Source: Chondrosia reniformis (taxonomy: Eukaryota > Porifera > Demospongiae > Chondrillida > Chondrillidae). From it: DNA of 64,000 bases. Of the stretch, positions 11,762 to 23,710 are shown one piece after another; position 1 is the stretch's first letter; every line of letters starts with the position of its first letter. The DNA lies in the NCBI GenBank assembly GCA_947172415.1, contig OX359194.1:8580401-8644400 (forward strand), given 5' to 3'. Under the pieces are notes generated by a model that saw only the letters and a program-made list of their open reading frames with translations, ran no database searches and was not told the origin of the DNA. The position numbers and the translations under genes were made by a program.

Positions 11762-13676
11762 TCATGGATTTTGAGATTTAGATGATGTATTAATGAATGA
11801 TCCAAATTCCTACACACAGGAATTAGACAGACTATATGTATGTACATAAAATGGCACCACACCACACAGACTATATGTATGTACATAAAATGGCACCACA
11901 CCACACAGACTATATGTACATACATAAAATGGCACCACACCACACAGACTATATGTACATACATAAAATGGCACCACACCACACAGACTATATGTATGTA
12001 CATAAAATGGCACCACACCACACAGACTATATGTATGTACATTATACTCACATTTGTAATGATATCTGTGAATTCTTGAATTGCCTTGTCCAAGTTGCCA
12101 TTGACAATGGTGTAATCAAACACTCCAGGGGTGGCACCTGTAGAAAGGAGGACACGACAGAGTGACGCTCACCTTCCACACACCAAACTCTGTACGTACC
12201 AACATAAGGTTATGTAATCTACAGCCTATGTACACAGTGTATAACATGTCACTTGTACGACAGAGATTAGTTAAAGAGACCTTCAATCAGCTCAATGTTC
12301 TGAAACATTTGAATGTTTCGCACTACTAGGGGAAGCTCATTAAATCCTCCCTATCATTACAACATCTATCATATCAATTGTATGTAGCACGTAGTCTGGA
12401 GGTGATTACCAAACTCTAGTTCTCTCTTTGCTGTGTCCAATCGTTTGGAAAGGCTTTCTTCAGTCTCAGTTCCTCTCCCTCTTAACCGCTTTTCCTACAA
12501 GACCACAACATGACCCCCACGGGGTGGGGCACAGTGTACCTACTGGACAATGTAGTACAGTCCAGGTGTACCTATCAACTCACTAATTCCTCCAAAGATG
12601 GCGGCCTTAAAAACACATAGACAGGATTAAGGTCTGTCTGTTTGATACTCTTCACTCCCTGCAATAGGAAAGGAGGCTGGACATTACTAGTCTTCAGGAG
12701 TAAATGTGAACAAACCTGCATTTCAATGTCTAGAACACATATTTTCCCCTGGCTCCTAACATCAGACACTGCCTTGACACTAAAGGTGGATCAAGTCCAC
12801 ACATATCTCCTCATGTAGGCACACTGCCAACCACACTATACTCACCTTGTACCGTAGAGATTACCTGAAAATTCAGCATGTTCGATAAACTTGCCCTCGC
12901 CAATAGCCTTCTCCATCTGCTTCTTGGTGGTGAAGTGGTACTCTAACAGGAGCACAGGTGGAGAGTACCAACACATTGCAGACTTATCTAAGGTTAGCCC
13001 ACCTTTTCCATTAGTCTCTCCCTTCCTGGGCTGTCTTGTTGTATCTAAAGAAGACACAATATACAGCCTCAATATACAGCCTCAATACACAGCCTCAATA
13101 TACAGCCTCAATATACAGCCTCAATATACAGCCTCAATATACAGCCTCAATACACAGCCTCAATATACAGCCTCAATATACAGCCTCAATACATAGCCTC
13201 AATATACAGCCTCAATATACAGCCTCAATATACAGCCTCAATATACAGCCTCAATATACAGCCTCAATATACAGCCTCAATATACAGCCTCAATATACAG
13301 CCTCAATATACAGCCTCAATACGCAGCCTCAATACATAGCCTCATAGCTGCTGAATGTACTATACACACTCCACTACCACTGGCATGTAAGTACTATATC
13401 ACATCAGTGCATACGGGAAACACTGAAGCCAAATAAGTGAGGGTTCTCTTTGAAGACACTCTTCAAAATAGTGCTCTTCCCTGATCCAGATGGTCCACAA
13501 ATCACAAGAGGTCTTGGGAGCTGAACCTCTATAAGATCACACAGAAAGAGTTAACAGCAAGCTCAATTCCTAAATAGACATGCACTGCAGTATGTACACA
13601 TATTACAGTATTACAACAGACAATCGCACTAACTTTGATTTTCTGCTTCAGTTTGCAATGTACTTGTTCCATTCAT
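11762..13676 (-). CDS. GUK1: Guanylate kinase
   Basis: Nine exons (13676-13634, 13528-13415, 13044-13003, 12942-12846, 12779-12716, 12658-12584, 12494-12410, 12137-12052, 11809-11762) close in phase to 217 residues, close to the roughly 200 of human GUK1. The enzyme phosphorylates GMP to GDP with ATP in the cytosol. Visible elements are the P-loop [45 protein letters not shown] (GMP binding), [25 protein letters not shown], and the lid [15 protein letters not shown]. The C-terminus is [18 protein letters not shown]. Two introns hold minisatellites (near 11.9 and 13.2 kb). Confidence 0.97.
11831..12045. repeat. 39-bp minisatellite in the last GUK1 intron
   Basis: Five full copies plus a partial copy of a 39-bp unit containing CATAAAATGGCACCACACCA, differing at a few positions (TGTATGTAC or TGTACATAC). 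The array starts about 10 bp inside the intron from the donor of the exon ending at 12052. Open frames across it are artefacts of the repeat (39 = 13 codons). Confidence 0.95.
13058..13345. repeat. 13-bp minisatellite (AATATACAGCCTC) in a GUK1 intron
   Basis: About 22 tandem copies of the 13-bp unit, with occasional AATACACAGCCTC or AATACATAGCCTC variants, fill most of the intron between exons 2 and 3. Confidence 0.97.
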
Positions 13677-13920
13677 CTCTATCATACATCATAGAAACAC
13701 ACATTTATAAACTTTGCAATATACGTTAGGTACTATTGAGTGAAGGTAGCTTTGGACACTCATGTAAATACTTTATATTATAAACTATATTTAGTCTAGC
13801 GGATCTTCTGTATTTTCTATTACTCTGTATATAATGGGTTATGCCATTGAGGAAATTCAATTCATTTACTGTATGCATTAGGTTAAGAGGAGTCCTATAT
13901 GTAGTTATATACTTAATAAG

Positions 13921-14081
13921 CTAACTTGAGAGGGTGTACTTGATGGCAGCGTAACCAACGACCATAGAGGTCCCAGCAATAATGGCGACTCTACAAAATG
14001 ACTTGAGCTAATAAGTTTGCAAAATGTCCTTCAAATGACTTACGTTTTCTCTGCCTTTCGCAGCTGTAATAAACGAGACAT
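13921..14081 (-). CDS. Predicted 35-residue single-pass membrane microprotein
   Basis: Exon 1 (14081-14044, MSRLLQLRKAEK) joins exon 2 (13990-13921) across a GTAAGT...TAG intron of 53 bp, in phase, and ends at TAG 13921-13923. The protein has a basic amphipathic N-terminus (RLLQLRKAEK) followed by one hydrophobic helix (VAIIAGTSMVVGYAAIKYTL). A positively charged start plus a single helix would suit the mitochondrial inner membrane or ER. I do not recognise the family. Support is indirect: good splice sites, a sensible protein, and a place in an otherwise gene-free 770-bp gap between SMC2 and GUK1. Confidence 0.5.
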
Positions 14082-14442
14082 TTATTGAATACAATCAATG
14101 TTATAATTCTTGCACAATTCTGAACGAATGGTATTTGAGTCACGTGACTATTCGGGTAATGAATAAAGTTAGGGTTAGTGCACAGAACAAATGTCACGAT
14201 ATAAATTGCTTGGAAAAGCTAAGTCTTAGCTTCATATCCGTCCATTTGATAAAGTTGCATCACTGATATTTAATATGCAGAACAGACATTAAACAGATAT
14301 TAGTATTTGTCAGTTGTAGAATTCTGTTTGTGTATGTCCGCTGCATCAAATAAATCCATTGCCCATTCACTCAATGACATTGAGCAAAATAAGTAAAACT
14401 TTAGTCACATATTTGCAATTTGCACAATGTAATAACTCTACA

Positions 14443-17400
14443 TCAGGCAGTAGTCTTCTTCTTCTTGGTCAACTGGGTTGCTGTAGAGGGTACCTTTGAA
14501 CCCTTCTTGTCCGCCGCTACTCTTTTGTTGACTTCTCTTGACACTGTGGAGACTCCATCAATGAACTTGGTCCTGAAGATGACATTGGCATTATTGAACA
14601 TTCCTTCCTTCAACGAGACCACAATAAACTGAGAATGTCTGAAATGAGTCTGCAGCATTTGTCCGATATTCTAAAACAAACAAGCACTTCTGTACATATA
14701 CAGACATACACATCAGAGGATGTAGGTATGTAATACTGTTTTGTGATAAGCTAACCACAAGTGTTCCCCTATGTGAAGGTAGTCCATTGCTTTCAGTAAC
14801 TAGTGCATGTCCGTAACTACTCAATAACTGCACTCACTTGAGTATGGGAGAGGTCCAGTGCTGCGTCCACTTCATCCAGAATGTACAGCGGGGCTGGCTT
14901 GAAGAGCAGCATGGAGAGGATTAGAGAGAGAGCCACAAGGGATCTACATACGTACATCATGAGAAGTAGCCAGTCATACGTAGGCAACTTATGGTCATAC
15001 AACAGAACTGGAAAACCGACCTTTGTCCTCCGCTCAGCTCAGTAAGGCTCTCCTTCCAAACACCGCTGAAGGCTACCTTGACCTCTAGACCGTCCAGCAC
15101 TGTCTGTCCCTGTGGAGGTTCCAACTTGGCGGTGGTCCCCGGCAAAAGGGTGGAGAAGATGGACCCAAAGTCCTGACAGTGAGAGCAACACCAAATGCAT
15201 TTGTTTATTACAGAGGCAAACATTATACTAGAAACATCTCTACTGCATCACATTCATAAACATTATACTAGAAACATCTCTACTGCATCACAGTCATAAA
15301 CATTATACTAGAAACATCCCTAGTGCATCACATTCATAAACATTATACTAGAAACATCTCTACTGCATCACATTCATAAACATTATACTAGAAACATCTC
15401 TACTGCATCACATTCACAAACATTATACTAGAAACATCTCTACTGCATCACATTCATAAACATTATACTAGAAACATCCCTAGTGCATCACATTCATAAA
15501 CATTATACTAGAAACATCTCTACTGCATCACATTCATAAACATTATACTAGAAACATCTCTACTGCATCACATTCATAAACATTATACTAGAAACATCTC
15601 TACTGCATCACAGTCATAAACATTATACTAGAAACATCCCTAGTGCATCACATTCATAAACATTATACTAGAAACATCCCTACTGCATCACATTCATAAA
15701 CAAGTCAACAACATACTTCATTGACACGCTTCCAAGCTTCCTCAAGTACCATATTCTTCTTTTGATCAAGTTCCTCTATAACTGAGACAATCTTAGCTTT
15801 ATCATTTTCAACAATCTGCTTCTTTTTGATCAAGTCATTATACTGCACAAGTAGACAAGTTTTATTGGATCAGCAACAGGTGACACCGATTGTGGCGGGA
15901 GACGAGACCTACTCTCTCCTCTGCCTGACCCAGCATGTTCATTGCACGCATGTTTACCGACTTTCCAAGCTTCTCCTAATAAAGAGACATTACATACATA
16001 TCATTAGTCTTCCAACTGTACAATAGTATATACCAACTACACACCCAACCTAACCAGTATATGTATACATACGTATGTGTACGTACATAAAGTGTTGGTG
16101 GAGGAATGTTCTTCCACAAGTTATACAAACCTTTTGTTCTTGTAACTTGGCCAGTCTAGAGTGATCCTGCGGGTTGTACACTTCAAAGTCATAGGCGGTG
16201 TTTGGCTTTCCAAAGTACTGCTTGTCCGATGCAATCCACTCGTACTTGACCAGAAGAGCCTCCACCTGTACAATGTGCAGCACACACACCAGCACTGCAC
16301 ACAGCCTCCCACCACACACCAGCACTGCACACAGCCTCCCACCACACACCAGCACTGCACACAGCCTCCCACCACACACCAGCACTGCACACAGCCTCCC
16401 ATCACACACCAGCACTACACACAGCCTCCCACCACACACCAGCACTGCACACAGCCTCCCACCACACACCAGCACTGCACACAGCCTCCCATCACACACC
16501 AGCACTGCACACAGCCTCCCATCACACACCAGCACTGCACACAGCCTCCCATCACACACCAGCACTGCACACAGCCTCCCATCACACAGCTCAACTCCAC
16601 CCCTTGTTCACTGGTGACACTGCAAGCCCATCAGGCTACAACCCGTGATGATGGGGACATACGTACCTGACGAGAGGCTTCTTTGCTGTCCTTTACAATC
16701 CTGGCTATCCTGTGGTCGAGTTCCTTTAGCTGAAGCTTGAGTGACTCCTTCTGTTCCTGAGTCCTTCTCCTCACTTCCTCACATTCATGAAGCTCCTGTA
16801 GGCAAGTAGCATTACACGTGTGTCCAACACTAGACAGGTCAAGGTTCACATTGCCATGAGAAGGAGAGCGTACCTGATTTCTTTCCTTCAATTGCCTTTT
16901 CCTTTCATCGAGCTCACTCTTCACTGTCTCCATACAGGACTGTAGAGTTGCATGGTTTGCTAGTAAATGTACACTCTTCAGTATCAAGGAAGTGCTTACC
17001 CGAGCTTCAGTCTCTTTCTCTGAAAGCTTCTCCACCTCATCAGATAGATTCTTAACAGTCTCCTCATATGTAGCAATCTGATACACCAAACATATGCATG
17101 TGATAATGCAAACCACAACCATTTCCTGAGTTACATAACCTCTCCCACTTGGGACACACACCTAAAGCACCTCATTCCCATTGGAAGGCTACTGCAGGTT
17201 AAACACATTCATGAGTGGGACAGTTCATACCTGTTCTCTTTGAGTTTGGATGGAAGATTTCAACTCTTGCATCTCCAACTGAAAGGCCTGAATCTCCTGC
17301 TGTCTTGCTTTGAAGGACTTGGTAATCTTTTCAGCCGCCTTCTTCTTGTCATTCATGTCTTTCTCTGCCTTCTTCAACTCCCTCTCGTGGTGGGACTTTG

Positions 17401-20400
17401 AATCCTAGACACACATAACAACATCTCCTGAAATACTGAGATCGTGTACACGTATTATCCTTTCATCTTAGTTCACTGTACTCGGTTGTGTGTTACATAA
17501 GCAGTACCTTCATCTTTGCAGCAATCTCCTCCAGTCTGGACTTTGCCTGTGCTTTGCTCTCCTTTGCCAACTTGATTGCCTCCTCTTGTTTAGCTGTCCA
17601 GATCAGTGAGAGAGAGATGAATCTGGTGAATAAGGTAGCAATTAAAGACACCTACCTACAGAGTCTTGGAGAGATTTCAGTTGTGAGAGCTTCTGGTGTA
17701 GAGTGCTTTGCTCAACACGAGCCCTCACCAAATCAGCTTCGTGAGACTTCAGTTCAAACTGGTCTTTCAGCTTTCTGTAACTACAGAATTAAGAGTATGA
17801 TTGCTTGGAGAGGCAGAGGGTGAGTGCTTGGAGAGGCAGAGGGTGAGTGCTTGGAGAGGTTTGGCCATCCTACTTGTCAGCTTTCATTTGAATCTTTCTC
17901 AGTTCCTCTTGAACAGCTGCTAACTCCTTCTCTTTGTCCTCCAGTTCTCTCTCCGCATCTATCAACCGTTGAAGTTCACTCAGTACAGAACTTGATTTCC
18001 TTGTAGAACCTGCATGCATGGAGATACAGGGTTCACAAAGTGGCCACTTTCTTGTGTCACTTCACAACTGACCTCCAGTTAGAGTTCCAGACGGATCAAA
18101 TACCTCACCAGCAAGAGTAACTGATCGGGTTAACACTCCCTTATGAAAGGTCACCTGGCAGGTCAGAGGTCAAAGTTCACATGTGAACCAATTAATTACC
18201 TACATGCGTACCTTTTTAGCATCTTCCATAGTAGAGCATACAAAACTGCTTCCGAACACAAACCCCATTGCCTTGTCTAGCTCATCAGCATAGCCAATCA
18301 AACTGAGTGCTGGCCGAGCCTTTGCCTTACCAACCTGTGATACGAGGCAAGTGTATTAGACATTTTGGATTACCTAGCTAGTTACTTTACTAGGAACTGA
18401 CCAATCCTTGGGCTTGCTTGACTTTATCATTTTGAATGGTCCGTGAGACAATCTTGTTGAGAGGGATGATTGTATATCTACGCTTCAGTTTGCCATTTTG
18501 AAGTAAATCCTTTCCAGTTTCTTCAGTGTCAACCACAATATTATATAACTACACACATACACAGCAATATTATATAACTACACACATACACAGCAATATT
18601 ACGTATATAACTACTACACACATACACAGCAATATTACGTATATAACTACTACACACATACACAGCAATATTATATAACTACACACATACACAGCAATAT
18701 TACGTATATAACTACTACACACATACACAGCAATATTACGTATATAACTACTACACACATACACAGCAATATTATATAACTACACACATACACAGCAATA
18801 TTAACTACAAGTACGTACATGTAAAACTACAAATGTTTTAACTACCAAATTGTCCCTAAAGGGGAAACCCCTAGTCATGTGACTCATTGCGTTACCTTTC
18901 CTCCTGCTGACACTTCTAGGGCAGTGGCAGTTGCTGGGTCCTTCAGTCGAATCAGTTTGGCCACTGGACCCTTCACCTTCCTCTGATCAAACCTGGGATT
19001 GGGCAGAGTGTACTCAAACTGCAGCTGTGGAAACCTAACAGATTGAAAAAGGATAATGTCACATGAAGTCTCATGTAAACCTGGCCTTCACTAGTAATGT
19101 CATTTACAAGCATACTTTGTCTCCATCTGTTCAATTCGCCTCTTAATAACAACTACTTCCTTTTCAAGTGTATCTCTGTCAAGCATGGAAGGATCAATAT
19201 AATATGTAAGATCTATTACCAGAGGTTAGAGGAGGAAGGAACAAAGGACAACTCATTGGATCCAGTTGTAAACTGGAACTAGGAGCTGCATCATCAAGAC
19301 CAAATAAAGTTAACTAACTTTTGAGCAGAAAGCTTCTCCCAGCAACCCTCACTGTAGTCCAGTGACCTCATATCAGCCTAAATTAGATCAGATGTATTAG
19401 AGCACACAGAAGCACTGAAGTGTGCCTACATCTGCAAGTATGTATTCAATTGAATTAAAAACATGGCTTATGTCAAAGAAGTATTAAAATACATATCTTT
19501 ATTGGCAAGACGCCTTACTTACTTACTTGTAATTTATTTAATTCTCTTTCAGCTTTATCTAAAACTTCTCTTTCCTTTTTGTAACTCTTTTCACATTCCT
19601 TCCATGATTGCTCCTTCTCTTTCAACTCTTCTCGATGACTTTTTAACCTGCATACACAAAGTAGCACGTATTCGATACCATTGCCATCTAAATATTCCCA
19701 GGGGTTCAACATGGGTAATCGGTTCAGTAATTTTAATTTTTAATATAATTTAATCAATTAATTTATTTATACAAAAATGCTAGTACATACGGAGTTATGG
19801 TTAATTATACAACTAAAGCTAATCATATCACAAATGAAAGTGCTCCTTAATTGAATTGGCTCACACTACAAGTACATACGGAGAGGAGCGTGAGATTGTA
19901 AAAGTGTAACATTACATAACATAACATTAACTTCTCGTAATCTACTTTATCAAATCTGTATAGGGTTGCATAGATATCCCCCCCCCCCAGGATTGTGGAT
20001 TGATTTGCACTCCCCAGACTTTTTGGAACCCCTTAAACTGTTAAACTGCTTCAACACCCTCATACCATTGCCCCCCTAAATTTTGAAAAAACTTTTGACC
20101 CCTCTGGCCCCAAGTTCTGCATGCATCCCTGCTATAGTCAATTAATCATAAGTATATATAATGCCGTGCTACTAGACACAATTAAAAATGGCTGTCACCA
20201 TTCACATTACCACATGACAACAAACCTCATTTGAGCTTGTGCAATTTCAGTTTCTGATGCACTAATCTGATTTTCACAAGCTAATAAGAAGAATATAATT
20301 ATAACAGCATACATATTCATGGTAACTGTAGTAATGACGAGGCTATTGTATGCTGGTGTAGTAATGGACAGACCTATTTTCTGCTGCGCCAAAGTCTCTG

Positions 20401-23182
20401 CTTGTCCGTCTGCGCTGGTGGACATTCCTGCTGACACAGCTTGATAGTGTTTGTTAGCTAATTGGACGGCCTCCTCTGCCCTCCTGCACTCTTCTTCAAA
20501 CTCCCTAAAAGCCTCTTCAGATGTTGACACTTCTGTTTCCTTGGCAACCAGTGCAGCCTCATCCTGTACATGCAGCCACAGGTTGATAGCATACCTCATC
20601 ACACGAGAGAGTGCTAACCTCCTGACAGGCTGCAGATACGCTGTCCCTCAACTTTGTCTCCTTCACCAGCTGCTCTGAGCAGTGCTTCACTTTAGTCTCA
20701 GCCAAGGTGAGTACCTGCATGACAGTATATGCAATATGTGGCAATATGTAGTAATATGTGGCAATATGAGTGCAATATGTGGCAATATGTGGCAATATTA
20801 GTGAAATATGTGGCAGCAATAGTGAAAAATACATATGGAACATTTTTAGAAATATAAAATATAAATTACCCAGCTCAAAGCTCTACAAGTACGTACTAAC
20901 TTTTGACTTCTCTTCTAGATCCTTTTCCAGTCCACGAAGCCATGTTTTACTGTCCTTCTCTCTCCTGGCCTCCAACTGACTGATCTTATCATTCAACTCT
21001 ACCAGCCTCTCTTCAGACTACAGTGCATATATATAATCAACAGACATTCAATACCTTATCTCAACCACAAGTGTATTATAAATACTTCAGCTATTTCTTG
21101 CAACATTGTCTCCTTCTCTTTTCTAATGTCCTCCAGTCCAGTGGTGGAGGTGGAGCATACCGCCTGCATATAAACACAAAACTCATTTTAAGTAGCTAAT
21201 ACTAGACTACTGGACACAGTGCTGGCCTCAAACAGGCAGCACACTCAACAGCAATGTGTACCGTGATAGCTACATTGTGTAGAGCTCTATTTATGAACGG
21301 ATGGAATGCACATGTAGTAACCTCGGCCTTTAAGAACTGGTAGGCGACATGCAGTCTTGAGAGGTGCTCCACTTCTTGAACTATCTTTTGATACTCCAGA
21401 AATGAAGATCGTTCCTACACCAAATGAGATACAATCAAGTCAATATTACATGTAGTACATGACATCACAACCAAGCAGACAGTATATCCATGGCATTGTC
21501 TAAATAAGGCACCAGCCCAATCATCACTGGCTTCACTTCCATACACTACATGCACTATTTGCTACATATAAGGTCAGCTGTCTGATAAGGAAACCACAAC
21601 TGCAACTGACATTGACCCTATGGCCTTACAGTATCCTGAACTAGGCGTGGCACTATGGACACACCAATTGTTGCTAAGCTCACTGATGCAGTCGACACCC
21701 AAACTTCCAGTTCACTCAATCTGGCTCAATTAGCCAGTGCCAGTAATTAGATTAGCACCCTTGTTTTGGCTACACACACAGCAAGTGAATATGAAAGCTG
21801 GGAGCACTGGAACTCAACATTGAGTGTTGGTTTCCTTATCAACATCAGATATAGCTATACAATAACAGCTAGTCCAATAACATCCTCTTTCAGAGCCAAT
21901 TGCTACTGACATCTGAAACACTTTTATATATTCACAGATATAACACCTTTCTTTTAAGGCAAACTTTGTTAAAAACATTGCAATACTGAGAATAAGATGA
22001 TATTTAGTTCCAGTTTAGGAACAACTCACTTCTTTCAACTTCTTCAAGGTCGGAGTAATCTCTTCAGTCAAAACCTAATATTTAAGAATATTTAAAACAA
22101 CACTAGTATGTATATCAAATTGCTGGTAAATTGACTGACTGAATCAATCTCCTTGAGTTTCATGTCCTTCTTCTCAATAGTCTTCTGAGCTGAGGCCCTC
22201 TTGCTCTCATACAACCTGGTGCCCGCCGCCTCCTCAATCATGGACAATATCTGTTGAGAGATAATGTCACCACGCTACAATTAAAATGTTAAACTTCCAC
22301 ATATGTATGTACCTCCGGTGGCTTCATATTCAGAACCTTTGTGATTCTCCCCTAAAAGGAAGGAATTATGCATTGACTGATGATAGGATCACTTGAAGGG
22401 ACTCTAGTTGTGAATGCGCCATATGCTCAGAGCCGAGTACAGGAAGTGGAACTGCCACACATGTCACACATACATGAGTCTGTATTGACAGTTGTTGTTA
22501 CTCACTTGCATAATGAGAAAGTGAGGATTGTTGACATTGAGCTGAACAGAGCGAAACAGATCTTGCACTCGGGATGGAGTTGCATTTGTACCATTAATCA
22601 GGTACTTGTTCCTTCCACCAATCACTACCTATGAGGGATAGAAAACTATATTGCAGGGTTTTACCCATTGTACCAATGTATCCTGACCTGCCTGGACACT
22701 GTTATTTCATTGTACAGTTCATAGCCAACAGGACTTTGATTCTTGTCTGTATTGTCAAATGTAATGGTCACAGTTGCCTTGGTAACGCCGGCCTGTCCTC
22801 CCTTATACACCAGCTCCTGGAGACTGCTAGCTCTAACCTGTTACCAGGGGAGAGGGGAGGGGAGGGGAGGGGAGAGGAGGGGCAGCACACCTGAACTCAT
22901 GCACAACTACAGACTACGTACATACCAATAGTACTACATAGTTTGTGACAGTGTGTGGTTTATACACTTATTGTTCGTGTACGAGTAATTTCATTTCCTA
23001 CTTATTCATGGTACCTGTGAAAGGTTGGTTATACCGAGGAGAAAGCAGATTGAATCAAGTATGTTTGATTTGCCGCTGCCATTAAGTCCAGTGATGGCAT
23101 TGAACTGTGGATCAAAGCCAGACACCTCCGTTCTCTGCGCATACGACTTGAAGCCATCGATAACTACCGTCTTTATGTGCAT
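14443..23182 (-). CDS. SMC2: Condensin subunit SMC2
   Basis: A many-exon gene from ATG 23182 ([20 protein letters not shown]) to TGA 14443-14445. SMC2 pairs with SMC4 as the ATPase core of condensin in mitotic chromosome compaction. The Walker [10 protein letters not shown] is in exon 1. [16 protein letters not shown] follows near 22.2 kb, with coiled-coil exons on both sides of the hinge. The hinge area includes [21 protein letters not shown] near 18.1 kb, and 18.4-18.9 kb has [20 protein letters not shown] and [13 protein letters not shown]. The C-terminal ATPase head has [20 protein letters not shown] and [16 protein letters not shown] (15.05-14.82 kb). The end is Lys-rich ([11 protein letters not shown]). 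Three introns carry minisatellites. Exon borders were only partly resolved. Confidence 0.97.
15221..15702. repeat. 40-bp minisatellite in an SMC2 intron
   Basis: About 12 copies of a 40-bp unit containing CATTATACTAGAAACATCTC, with few substitutions (CTCTACTG or CCCTAGTG). The array begins within about 25 bp of the donor of the flanking exon. Confidence 0.97.
16273..16588. repeat. 30-bp minisatellite in an SMC2 intron
   Basis: About 10 copies of a 30-bp unit (CAGCACTGCACACAGCCTCC followed by CAYCACACAC). It lies directly upstream, on the coding strand, of the acceptor of the exon starting near 16265. Long open frames in several frames are caused by the repeat. Confidence 0.97.
18541..18802. 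repeat. Minisatellite repeating an SMC2 3' splice site
   Basis: Eight copies of a 29-37-bp unit that on the minus strand reads ...TGCTGTGTATGTGTGTAG|TTATATAATATT. The real exon starts at 18548 with TTATATAATATTGTGG, encoding LYNIVV, just after such a TAG. Each unit therefore repeats the acceptor and the first exon bases; four of the units insert TACG or AGTAG variants. Confidence 0.93.
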
Positions 23183-23710
23183 AGTAACTTTCAATCCTTC
23201 CCGCCAACCTATCAAATTCTACTTACTGCGCATGCTCAGAAAAATATGGCTGCGGTTTCCATGCAACCAACTGGTCGGTAACCGCCCACAAACTTGACAC
23301 CAAGGTAACGGTCGGCAAAGAGACTCCAAGGTAACAGTAGTCAGGACGACAGAGAAAGCCTTTTTTGAAATAAGGTTTGTGACTTTCTTCTACATATTTT
23401 TTGGACTAACTAATCACTCCTTAAGTTGAATATACACCGTTATTGTTAATTTTATATACAAGAATGTTTTTTCCTGAGATTTGTAGCTGTTACAGCTTTC
23501 ACGTGTGTTACTCGAGTTTAGCAGAATTTTAATTTAAACTAGACAGGCACTCACATTGTATGGCCAGCTAAAGTCAACGGTAGATAGATAGGTAGTTATA
23601 GAAACACTACAAAGCTGTCCTTTCCTAAAAGGGGCCATTTTATAATAATACCTGGAACATGTCTATACTTCTCTAATGTGCTCGTCTGTGTGTGGATGTA
23701 GAACGGATTG
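23183..23710. promoter_or_regulatory. Bidirectional promoter region, SMC2 and RFX
   Basis: A 528-bp gap lies between divergent ATGs. It holds an NRF1-like site (TGCGCATGCTCA, about 23227-23238), an X-box-like sequence GGTTTCCATGCAACC (23254-23268) and two copies of CCAAGGTAAC (about 23302 and 23328). These are sequence matches only. Confidence 0.6.

Noticed and set aside
16050-16670. Open frames of 139-171 codons rich in Cys/Val/Gly or His/Thr
   Set aside because: Generated by the 30-bp SMC2 intronic repeat; no start context and no homology.
19970-20140. C10 run followed by a CCCC-rich stretch in an SMC2 intron, considered as a SINE tail
   Set aside because: No second copy in the window, no A/B boxes and no target-site duplication that I could see.
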